12,768 nt of DNA from an uncultured Clostridia bacterium. GTDB taxonomy: Bacteria > Bacillota > Clostridia > Oscillospirales > Acutalibacteraceae. The translations under genes and the position numbers were made by a program. Location: positions 1-12,768 of the forward strand of contig CAMBNE010000007.1 in assembly GCA_945868935.1 (NCBI GenBank), read 5' to 3'. The notes under the pieces were generated by a model that worked only from the letters and a program-made list of their open reading frames with translations, did not search any database and was not told the origin of the DNA. Position 1 is the stretch's first letter, and every line of letters begins with the position of its first letter. Below, piece by piece: positions 1 to 6,098 of this stretch.

Positions 1-20
1 GAACACAGTTCGCCGCTACA
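1..20. repeat. Partial palindromic repeat at window edge
   Basis: GAAC-ACA-GTTC (1-11) continues into GTTCGCCGCTACA, which matches GGTCGCCCCTACA at 2207-2219 at most positions. It looks like the right half of a hairpin whose left half (expected GGC or similar before GAAC) lies outside the window. The call rests on one internal comparison. Confidence 0.4.
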
Positions 21-27
21 ATTTTAA

Positions 28-51
28 AATTTGCCCGTCGAGGCACTCGAC
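28..51. repeat. GTCGAG hairpin repeat, copy A
   Basis: AATTTGC, two variable bases, then the palindrome GTCGAGGCACTCGAC (37-51; 6-bp stem, 3-nt loop). It lies 10 nt downstream of the dockerin-gene stop. 22 of 24 positions match copy B at 4378-4401. No T-run follows on the coding strand, so terminator function is doubtful. Confidence 0.65.
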
Positions 52-61
52 AAATCATGGT

Positions 62-1912
62 TTATTCAACAATAATTTTCTGTAAGGTTGTTGCGTCAAT
101 AACATTTACAAAGCCGTCATTGTTGCAGTCTGCCTTTTTAAGCAGTTCGTCGGTAAGCTCTGCAAGGTCTGCCGAATATTTCTGAATCAGTGTGCAGTCC
201 TGAACATTTACAATTCCGTCACCGTTAACGTCATACTTTAGTCCCTTAACGTCTGACATATCGTAAAGAGAAGTTTTGCCGTTCTTGACTCTGTTATAGG
301 ACACAAGCGCATAATATGCCTGCTCGGTTGCCATCTGATTATATCCGCTGTCCTTTACGTGTGCAAAGCCGTTTTCTACCGAAAATTCCATAATTGCGTC
401 AACAATTGTGTTGCCGTTTTTGATAAAGCGTTCGTCTGTATCGGCATCAATTCCAAGGCTTGCAAGTGCAGTGAGCACCTGAGCACAGCTTTCAACATTC
501 ACCGTCCCCCACGATGCAACACCGCCGTTGTCCTGCTGAGAGGCTGACAGAACATCAAGAGCCTTGTCAACGGCATTTTTTACGTCAGCATTTTTGCTGT
601 AATACGGAGCGAGCGCCTGAATAGCCATACCTGTCATATCGGGGTCAGCCGTACTTCCGAAGAATGTCCAGCCGCCGTTTTCAAGCTTATTGTCAAGAAT
701 GTAACTGATAAGATTTTCACGTGTTGTCTGAGTTGCACCGTCACCTGCTGTCGGAATTTCGTAACTATATGTATCAAATGCAATCAGCGCAAAAACAGCA
801 CCGTTGAGGCCCTGATAGGTTACAAAATCATAATCGGCAAGCGGCTCAAGAAGGTTGTAGCCTGCAACGTCCGTTGCATCCTTTCCGATTGCAGAGAGTG
901 CAATAATTACCCTTGAATTCTCTGTTGATTTTCTTGAATCAAGCTTTGCACTGCCCTTTTCTTCAACGTAGCTTACAAGGCTTGAATAGTAACCGTCTGC
1001 AAATTCGCTTGTTATTTTTCCTGCCCTTGCAAGTCCGAGCACACGCCATTCATTGCCTGCTGAGGGAATTCCGAGCGAAAGCAAGTAATCGCCTGTGCTG
1101 TCAAGCTTTTCTGCAATCTTGTTTACTTTAACGTTGATTGTATAAATATTTGCACTGTTGCTTAAGTTCATTGAACGCCACGCAGGGTCGCCGACAGCAA
1201 CATAAATTGTGTCACCGTCTTTAACGTCAATTGCTGATGAACGCTTGTATTCCGAGCCGTCAACAGTGGGTGTGTACTCATTTTTGTATGTTCTCACCTG
1301 ATAGTTTTTATTGACTGCCGTCGGGGTGACAACAACTGCTGTTTCACTGTCGAGCGTGAGTGTGTACTCTTTTGTTGATGAAGTAAATTCGGGTGAAAAC
1401 GTTCCGTTGTCAACTATAAGAGATGAAAGTGAAGTGTCATTACTGTCCCAAAGGCTTCCGACGTCTGCACCCCACGCATTTGAGTAGACAAAGCATAATT
1501 CGTCACCGCTTTCAAGAGTGCCGTTTGCAACACTGAAAGCACCGTAACCCTCGTCGGCAAACCAATCGTTGATTGTGCCCATCCAGCCGCTCATATAGCC
1601 TGCATCGCCTGCTTTTAGTCCGTTGATTTCGGTAATGTAGTTATCCTCAGCACCTGTCTGTGTGTATTCTTTACTGTCAAGAGCAGAAACGAGTGCGCTC
1701 ATCATTGTTGAAGAGTCGTCAATGCTCACCCACTCGTCAAGCAGAGTTCCGTCCCATACTGCACCGTCAGCGGTTGAATACACTTCATTTTTAACCGTTA
1801 CTCTCACCTTGTCGGTATTTGCGGCATTTGCGGAGAGCGACACTGTAAATAGTGACGATACCATAATTGCCGTAATCAAAATTGCGGTTAGTTTTTTGAT
1901 TCTTTCTTTCAT
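62..1912 (-). CDS. Secreted DUF4430 / alpha-alpha barrel / dockerin protein, putative cobalamin-binding protein
   Basis: A 616-residue exported protein. I start it at the ATG ending at 1912, not the in-frame ATG at 1981, because AAAGGTGA lies 6 nt upstream and translation then opens with a signal peptide (MKERIKK, a hydrophobic stretch at about 8-26, cleavage near SANA at 27-30); the longer form would run through the terminator hairpin. Domains: DUF4430-like at about 35-145 (GWMGTINDWF, GDELCFVYS); cadherin-like beta-sandwich at about 160-263; alpha/alpha-barrel repeats of prenyltransferase/squalene-cyclase type at about 270-540 (ENGGWTFF, QQDNGGVASW, MATEQAYYALV); type I dockerin at 556-616 with two calcium loops (D561/N563/D565/D572 and D595/N597/D599/D606). 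DUF4430 is homologous to the beta domain of animal transcobalamin and intrinsic factor, whose other domain is also an alpha/alpha barrel. With the upstream cobalamin riboswitch this suggests extracellular corrinoid capture (inference). The dockerin implies docking to a cohesin. An alternative is a generic cellulosomal adhesin. Confidence 0.9.
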   Translation of the reverse strand: MKERIKKLTAILITAIMVSSLFTVSLSANAANTDKVRVTVKNEVYSTADGAVWDGTLLDEWVSIDDSSTMMSALVSALDSKEYTQTGAEDNYITEINGLKAGDAGYMSGWMGTINDWFADEGYGAFSVANGTLESGDELCFVYSNAWGADVGSLWDSNDTSLSSLIVDNGTFSPEFTSSTKEYTLTLDSETAVVVTPTAVNKNYQVRTYKNEYTPTVDGSEYKRSSAIDVKDGDTIYVAVGDPAWRSMNLSNSANIYTINVKVNKIAEKLDSTGDYLLSLGIPSAGNEWRVLGLARAGKITSEFADGYYSSLVSYVEEKGSAKLDSRKSTENSRVIIALSAIGKDATDVAGYNLLEPLADYDFVTYQGLNGAVFALIAFDTYSYEIPTAGDGATQTTRENLISYILDNKLENGGWTFFGSTADPDMTGMAIQALAPYYSKNADVKNAVDKALDVLSASQQDNGGVASWGTVNVESCAQVLTALASLGIDADTDERFIKNGNTIVDAIMEFSVENGFAHVKDSGYNQMATEQAYYALVSYNRVKNGKTSLYDMSDVKGLKYDVNGDGIVNVQDCTLIQKYSADLAELTDELLKKADCNNDGFVNVIDATTLQKIIVE

Positions 1913-1946
1913 TATAATCACCTTTCCTATATATATTGAAAGACAC

Positions 1947-1976
1947 AAAAAAGTGCCTTCCTCAAAAGGAAAGCAC
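1947..1976 (-). terminator. Intrinsic terminator of the cobalamin riboswitch
   Basis: On the minus strand, GTGCTTTCC (1976-1968), a 6-nt loop (1967-1962) and GGAAGGCAC (1961-1953) form a 9-bp stem with one G-U pair, followed at once by six T (1952-1947). It lies 35 nt before the start codon at 1912 and after the aptamer, so it should stop transcription before the gene is read. That position fits the off-state of a transcriptional riboswitch. Confidence 0.85.
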
Positions 1977-2028
1977 ACCAAAATGATTCGGCATAGTGCA
2001 AAAACACAAATACCAAATTAAAGTCGGC

Positions 2029-2042
2029 TGCTTTTCTCCTTT
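2029..2042 (-). promoter_or_regulatory. Candidate antiterminator strand of the riboswitch
   Basis: AAAGGAGAAAAGCA (2042-2029) can pair with TGCTTTCCTTT (1975-1965), the left arm and loop of the terminator, leaving only a 3-nt bulge (AGA). Such pairing would exclude the terminator stem. It offers a simple ligand-free ON state, with a B12-bound aptamer favouring the terminator instead. The complementarity is visible in the sequence; its use in vivo is inferred. Confidence 0.5.
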
Positions 2043-2062
2043 GTCCGAGATTGCAAAACCAA

Positions 2063-2186
2063 GGAAACGGGATGCGATCTGACTTATGACAGCAACAAAT
2101 TAATAACCTTGCCTGTCAAACACAGTAATGACTGTTGTTTCGGATTCTCACCGAATTCTCAATTATCCGATTAAGGAACCGTTTCC
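2063..2186 (-). promoter_or_regulatory. Cobalamin (B12) riboswitch aptamer
   Basis: The minus strand carries the conserved series of a cobalamin aptamer in the right order. P1 is closed by GGAAACGG (2186-2179) with CCGTTTCC (2070-2063). The core CGGTGAGAATCCG is at 2153-2141. ACAGTCATTACTGT at 2135-2122 resembles the family's ACAG(TC)...(T)ACTGT segment. GCTGTCATAAGTCAGATCG at 2093-2075 is the 3' conserved AAGTCAGA-type box. At about 124 nt it is a compact form. It is followed by a candidate antiterminator and an intrinsic terminator, and it leads only to the DUF4430/dockerin gene. No convincing promoter is visible between cysS (stop at 2231) and the aptamer, so it may also act on readthrough from cysE-cysS. 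Confidence 0.87.
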
Positions 2187-2192
2187 TGCTGA

Positions 2193-2214
2193 GGGCGACC
2201 GCACTGGGTCGCCC
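2193..2214. repeat. Palindromic intergenic repeat (GGGCGACC hairpin)
   Basis: A perfect 8-bp inverted repeat, GGGCGACC / GGTCGCCC, with a 6-nt loop, followed on the plus strand by CCTACAG. Neither strand has a T-run after it, so it does not read as a classical terminator. It sits between the cysS stop and the riboswitch. Part of it resembles positions 7-20 of the window (GTTCGCCGCTACA), suggesting a dispersed hairpin family. Confidence 0.65.
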
Positions 2215-2230
2215 CTACAGTTATTTCAAA

Positions 2231-3634
2231 TTATTCAAAATGCCACTTTATGCCGTCTTTTGTATCCTCAACGACAACCTTCATTTCTTTGAGCTTATCT
2301 CTGATTGCGTCGGCTGTTGCCCAGTCCTTTTCGGCACGAGCCTTTGTTCTCTGTGCAATAAGAGCCTCAATCTCAGCGTTTGCTTCGCTGTCACTTTCAG
2401 CAGTTTCTTCATTTTCTGCGCCGATAAGTCCGAGCGAAAGCACCTTGTCAAACTCCGAAATCACATAAAGCTTTGTGGCGTCGTTTGTGTCAGCCTTTAA
2501 AGCGTCGTAAACGCAGGTAAGACCTAAGGATGTGTTCAAATCATTGTCGAGAGCCTCTTTGAATGAAGCAATAAGCTCCTCTGCCTTTGCATTGTCAACC
2601 TCGCCGTTTCTGTCGAGTGACGAAATTCTCTTGACAAGCTTGTCGTAAGCCTTTGCGGTATTGTCAAGGCTGTCATACGAGAACGTAAGCGGCTTGCGGT
2701 AGTGGCTTTGCAGGCAGAACATTCTGTAAACAAGCGGATTGTAACCCTTGCTTTCGAGCAGTGAAACGGTGAGAAAATCGCCCTTCGACTTACTCATCTT
2801 GCCTCTTGCGTCATTGAGGTGAAGAACGTGGAACCAGTATTTGCACCACTTATGACCGAGGAACGCTTCACTCTGCGCAATTTCATTTGTGTGGTGCGGG
2901 AAAGCGTTGTCAATTCCGCCGCAGTGAATGTCGAGGTACTCGCCGTTGTGCTTGCAGCTTATGCACGAACACTCAATATGCCAGCCGGGATATCCGAGTC
3001 CCCAGGGACTATCCCATTTAAGCTCCTGCGACTCAAACTTTGACTTTGTAAACCAGAGAACGAAGTCAGCCTTGTTGCGCTTGTTTTCGTCCTCCTCAAC
3101 GCTGTCACGAACTCCGACTGCAAGGTCTTCCTCGTTCATATTTCCGAAAACGTAGTAGGAATCAAGCTTTGAAGTATCAAAATAAACATTTCCGCCTGCG
3201 ATATAGGCGTAACCCTTCTCAAGCAGAACAGAAATCATATTAATAAAGCTGTCAATGCAGTTTGTTGCAGGCTCTACAACGTCGGGACGCTTTATGTTGA
3301 GCTTTTCGCAGTCAGCAAAAAATGCGTCGGTGTAAAACTTTGCAATTTCAAGCACCGTCTTGTGCTCACGCTTTGCGCCTGCAAGCATTTTGTCCTCGCC
3401 AGTGTCTGCGTCGCTCGAAAGGTGTCCTACGTCTGTGATATTCATAACACGGTTAACATCATAGCCCGAAAAACGCAGATACTTTTCAAGTACGTCCTCC
3501 ATAATATAGGTGCGGAGGTTGCCGATGTGCGCATAGTGATAAACAGTAGGTCCGCAGGTGTACATATTGACCTTACCTGGGGTATGAGGAACAAATTCCT
3601 GTTTTGTCTGTCCGAGAGAGTTATATAAAATCAT
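2231..3634 (-). CDS. cysS: Cysteinyl-tRNA synthetase
   Basis: Charges tRNA-Cys with cysteine in the cytoplasm. The 467-residue length is typical for bacterial class Ia CysRS. Visible signatures: the zinc ligand C27 in TCGPTVY; the HIGH motif as HIGN at 36-39; the zinc-site segment with C222, H247 and E251 (HIECS, FPHHTNE); the KMSKS loop at 279-283; a DALR-type anticodon-binding region after about 320; and a C-terminal end in KWHFE. The ATG at 3634 has AAGGAG about 8 nt upstream. The stop of cysE lies 5 nt before this start, so the two genes are almost certainly co-transcribed. No Cys-type T-box is visible ahead of the pair. Confidence 0.97.
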   Translation of the reverse strand: MILYNSLGQTKQEFVPHTPGKVNMYTCGPTVYHYAHIGNLRTYIMEDVLEKYLRFSGYDVNRVMNITDVGHLSSDADTGEDKMLAGAKREHKTVLEIAKFYTDAFFADCEKLNIKRPDVVEPATNCIDSFINMISVLLEKGYAYIAGGNVYFDTSKLDSYYVFGNMNEEDLAVGVRDSVEEDENKRNKADFVLWFTKSKFESQELKWDSPWGLGYPGWHIECSCISCKHNGEYLDIHCGGIDNAFPHHTNEIAQSEAFLGHKWCKYWFHVLHLNDARGKMSKSKGDFLTVSLLESKGYNPLVYRMFCLQSHYRKPLTFSYDSLDNTAKAYDKLVKRISSLDRNGEVDNAKAEELIASFKEALDNDLNTSLGLTCVYDALKADTNDATKLYVISEFDKVLSLGLIGAENEETAESDSEANAEIEALIAQRTKARAEKDWATADAIRDKLKEMKVVVEDTKDGIKWHFE

Positions 3635-3639
3635 ATTGA

Positions 3640-4287
3640 TTACTCCTTGCTGTTGACTTTTTTTAATTCTTCTATCTGCTCATTGAGCTGATTAATTTTG
3701 TGTTCAAGGTTGCAGAGTGCAAGTGCAACGGGGTCGGAAACGTGAATCTGGTCGAGCGTTTCGCTCCTGATTCCGTTCACCTTAACTACCCTTGCAGGAA
3801 CGCCTACAGCGGTTGCATTTGCAGGGACTTCACTCAGCACAACTGCGCCTGCGGCAATTCGTGCATTATCTCCTACAGTAAACGGGCCGAGCACCTTTGC
3901 TCCTGAGCCTACAAGCACATTGTTGCCGAGAGTCGGGTGACGTTTGCCCGTATCCTTGCCCGTACCTCCTAGGGTTACGTTCTGATAGATAGTGCAGTTG
4001 TCGCCGATTACCGTAGTTTCTCCGATTACAACGCCCATTCCATGATCAATGAAAAGTCCTTTTCCGATTGTTGCACCGGGATGAATTTCTATTCCCGTCT
4101 TGTGACGGCTTCGCTGTGAAATCCAGCGAGCAATAAATTTTAAATTGTGTCTGTAAAACCAGTTGGCTTTTCTGTGTGACCTCACAGCCTTAAAGCCCGA
4201 ATAGAGGAAGAATACCTCTGCCCTGTTTCTTGCGGCAGGGTCACGCTCGAGCACGGCGTTAAGGTCGGATTTAAGTGTTTTGAACAA
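3640..4287 (-). CDS. cysE: Serine O-acetyltransferase
   Basis: Transfers acetyl from acetyl-CoA to L-serine, giving O-acetylserine, the carbon skeleton for cysteine. The 215-residue protein has the helical N-terminal region of SATs (FKTLKSDLNAVLERDPAA) and then a left-handed beta-helix of hexapeptide repeats from about 64 to 172 (TGIEIHPGATIGKG, DHGMGVVIGET with D81/H82, GKRHPTLG with H117). A C-terminal helix at about 194-210 (LEHKINQLNEQIEELKK) looks coiled-coil. The start is TTG (4287-4285), with a modest GGAAGTGA site just upstream; the usual family start MFKTLK lines up with it. A weak promoter is possible (TGAACG at 4341-4336, TATAAA at 4319-4314, spacing 16). It feeds its product pathway directly into cysS downstream. 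The cysteine synthase (cysK) is not in the window. Confidence 0.95.
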   Translation of the reverse strand: MFKTLKSDLNAVLERDPAARNRAEVFFLYSGFKAVRSHRKANWFYRHNLKFIARWISQRSRHKTGIEIHPGATIGKGLFIDHGMGVVIGETTVIGDNCTIYQNVTLGGTGKDTGKRHPTLGNNVLVGSGAKVLGPFTVGDNARIAAGAVVLSEVPANATAVGVPARVVKVNGIRSETLDQIHVSDPVALALCNLEHKINQLNEQIEELKKVNSKE

Positions 4288-4377
4288 ATTATCACTTCCG
4301 AACGGTTTTTTACTTTATAGGAAATAGCTCCGAAACGTTCAGGCAAAGAAAGTTTGTTATTATCAAGCTGCCTGCTC

Positions 4378-4401
4378 AATTTGCGTGTCGAGGCACTCGA
4401 C
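4378..4401. repeat. GTCGAG hairpin repeat, copy B
   Basis: AATTTGC plus two variable bases plus GTCGAGGCACTCGAC (4387-4401), 5 nt after the pgsA stop. It matches copy A (28-51) at 22 of 24 positions. On the plus strand it is followed by TTTTTT (4402-4407), so it is terminator-like only in the direction opposite to all the genes here. Confidence 0.65.
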
Positions 4402-4405
4402 TTTT

Positions 4406-4996
4406 TTACATTTCAGATATAAAGCGTTTGTTTTCTATAATATAGATAATGCCCGAAATTGCGGCAAAAATTGTTGAAATCCAGATTAAAGCCTCTCCGA
4501 CTGCAAAGAAAACAACGCCAAGTGTATCGGAAAGTCCCGAAGGAAACGCAAATCCGATTGACGGCAAATCAAGCACAAACTGCATCACGAGAATTGCGAT
4601 AATCGCAATCATCTGAGATACGGTTTTGATTTTGCCGAAGATATTTGCGGCTACAACCTTGCCTTTCGCGGCGGCTGTCAGCCGTATTGACGTTACGGCA
4701 AATTCCCTGAACAATACAATTATTACGGCAACGCAGTCGCAGTAACCGTTCTGCACAAAGCAAAGCAGTGCCGCAAGTACAAGAATTTTGTCGGCAAGCG
4801 GGTCTGCAAACTTTCCGAAATCTGTTACAAGGTTATTTTTCCTTGCAATTTTGCCGTCGAGCATATCTGTCAGCGAGGCAATTACAAATATTATCAGCGC
4901 GACAAGGTGATGAAGCGGAAAGTCAATCAGCATTGCCGCAACGAAAAACGGAACGAGAATTATTCGTCCTACTGTCAGTTTATTGGGTAAATTCAT
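4406..4996 (-). CDS. pgsA: CDP-diacylglycerol--glycerol-3-phosphate 3-phosphatidyltransferase
   Basis: Makes phosphatidylglycerophosphate from CDP-diacylglycerol and glycerol-3-phosphate, the committed step to phosphatidylglycerol, in the cytoplasmic membrane. The 196 residues hold the full CDP-alcohol phosphotransferase signature DG-x2-AR-x8-G-x3-D-x3-D (D47, G48, A51, R52, G61, D65, D69), preceded by the PNKLT..R N-terminus usual for PgsA. Hydrophobic segments at about 10-25, 30-46, 70-88 and several in the C-terminal half fit a six-helix membrane enzyme. The ATG at 4996 follows GAGGT by about 6 nt. It is 54 nt from the DUF3795-like gene upstream. In many Firmicutes pgsA directly follows rimO; here two extra genes separate them. 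Confidence 0.95.
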   Translation of the reverse strand: MNLPNKLTVGRIILVPFFVAAMLIDFPLHHLVALIIFVIASLTDMLDGKIARKNNLVTDFGKFADPLADKILVLAALLCFVQNGYCDCVAVIIVLFREFAVTSIRLTAAAKGKVVAANIFGKIKTVSQMIAIIAILVMQFVLDLPSIGFAFPSGLSDTLGVVFFAVGEALIWISTIFAAISGIIYIIENKRFISEM

Positions 4997-5050
4997 TTTG
5001 TTACCTCAATTATTATATATTAATCTGTTTATGTATTGCAAAAATAAATT

Positions 5051-5503
5051 TTATCTTCTCCTGAAAACAACAATTTCGGGAGAGGAACAGTTTTCACCGT
5101 ATTCGCTTACCAGCAGAAAATTAAGTCCTGCAACCAAGCCGTAGCATTTAATCAATTCGCCGTCGTTGAACTCACATTCTACCTGATTGCCTAAATAAAT
5201 ATCGTTGTCGTCAAGCAGTTTAACAGTCTTACCGTTCGGCATAGGATAAGCTAAATTTACGTATGCGCCGTTTATCGGATAAAGTTCATCAATTTTGGGC
5301 ATACCCGGGACATTTAACGAATTAAACTCATCCATCAGTTGTTTTTTGAATAAATCAAAATTTTCTGTTCCGCCGTTTTTGATATATTTATAAACAAAGC
5401 ATTGTTTGCCGAAAGGACAGCCTTTCGACTCGGTACAGCCTTTGCATTTATTATTCTTACCGTAACCGCAATTATTGCAGTCGGCACCGCATATTGATTT
5501 CAT
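5051..5503 (-). CDS. Cys-rich DUF3795-like protein of unknown function
   Basis: A 150-residue soluble protein. The N-terminal 40 residues hold a dense cysteine cluster (C5, C9, C12, C20, C23, C29, C35; ICGADCNNCGYG, CKGCTESKGCPFG), typical of DUF3795-like proteins and probably a zinc or iron-sulfur site. The rest is a conserved-looking domain (FKKQLMDEFNSLNVPGMPK, LLDDNDIYLGNQ, EYGENCSSPEIVVF) that I know from clostridial hypothetical proteins without an assigned reaction. The start at 5503 lies 2 nt after the stop of the GNAT gene, and its weak AGG site is inside that gene's end, so translation is probably coupled. Together they form a small unit inserted between rimO and pgsA. A role in small-molecule modification with the acetyltransferase is possible but not shown. 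Confidence 0.85.
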   Translation of the reverse strand: MKSICGADCNNCGYGKNNKCKGCTESKGCPFGKQCFVYKYIKNGGTENFDLFKKQLMDEFNSLNVPGMPKIDELYPINGAYVNLAYPMPNGKTVKLLDDNDIYLGNQVECEFNDGELIKCYGLVAGLNFLLVSEYGENCSSPEIVVFRRR

Positions 5504-5505
5504 AT

Positions 5506-6087
5506 TTACCTGCTTTCTGTTGTTCTATTATTTATTATCCAATACCCGTTATAAGCATATCCGTCATTCGTGCCAATCAATAAGTTCTGAGATTTGGTAA
5601 AGCCGACTTTTTGTATTGCTTTTATTCTTTCAACCGCATAAATCGGAGCTTTTGTAATTATTCCGCTGCATCCCAGCAAATCAAACATCTGAGGAGTAAC
5701 AAGTGAAAAAACATCAAATAAAACATCTTCCGTTTCATATGCACTTCCGACATCTATTCTCAGAATCCCCATATTATTGAAGGCGTCCTCGGACACACGG
5801 TAACATAATTCTACTGTTCCTATAATCTTCGAGGTCGCTTTATCTACAATGGATAATCTGGCAAACCATTTGTTTTCAAATGCCGAAATCCAGAATAAAA
5901 CGGCGTCCGTCATTCTTTCTATTGTCGGATAGTAAAAGTTGTCGCCGTCACAATTATCGCTGTTAAAAAACGGCAAAGCATTTTTATCGCTATAGATTTC
6001 AAATAAATCTTCACAATCCTGCTTTTCAACCATTCTCAGCAAATGATTGTCGTTTTCCAATATCGGGCATTTATCATAAATGTTCAT
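5506..6087 (-). CDS. GNAT-family N-acetyltransferase (RimJ/RimL-like)
   Basis: A 193-residue protein with the layout of RimJ/RimL-type GNAT enzymes: an N-terminal LRMVEKQDCEDLFEIYSD segment, a central strand pair (WFARLSIVDKATSKIIGTVEL at about 74-95) and a C-terminal part (ERIKAIQKVGFTKSQ at about 153-167) like the family's usual NxxSxxvleKlGF region. The canonical acetyl-CoA loop (Q/RxxGxG/A) is not obvious, the matching stretch being RIDVGSAYETEDV, so substrate and even activity are uncertain. The ATG at 6087 is preceded by TGAGGT, whose TGA is the rimO stop codon, so it is read from the rimO transcript. The DUF3795-like gene follows after 2 nt. Both genes look more AT-rich than their neighbours, suggesting an accessory insertion. 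Confidence 0.82.
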   Translation of the reverse strand: MNIYDKCPILENDNHLLRMVEKQDCEDLFEIYSDKNALPFFNSDNCDGDNFYYPTIERMTDAVLFWISAFENKWFARLSIVDKATSKIIGTVELCYRVSEDAFNNMGILRIDVGSAYETEDVLFDVFSLVTPQMFDLLGCSGIITKAPIYAVERIKAIQKVGFTKSQNLLIGTNDGYAYNGYWIINNRTTESR

Positions 6088-6098
6088 AATTGCTTACC

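Noticed and set aside
1913..1981. Upstream in-frame ATG giving a 639-residue dockerin protein
   Set aside because: The added 23 residues span the riboswitch terminator hairpin and put a non-signal stretch before a clear signal peptide; the ATG at 1912 has its own AAAGGTGA site.
2193..2214. GGGCGACC hairpin as the cysS terminator
   Set aside because: No T-run follows on the minus strand, so intrinsic termination is not supported.
4288..4405. Possible Cys T-box leader before cysE-cysS
   Set aside because: The 118-nt gap is too short for a T-box and lacks the AGGGTGGNACCGCG-type element and a terminator.
4387..4407. GTCGAG hairpin followed by TTTTTT read as a plus-strand terminator
   Set aside because: No plus-strand gene ends there; the T-run is the complement of the A-run after the pgsA stop. 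It is better seen as a repeat.
5012..5041. TTGCAA / TATAAT pair with 18-bp spacing upstream of pgsA
   Set aside because: The predicted start site would fall on the pgsA ribosome binding site, leaving almost no leader; the region is simply AT-rich.
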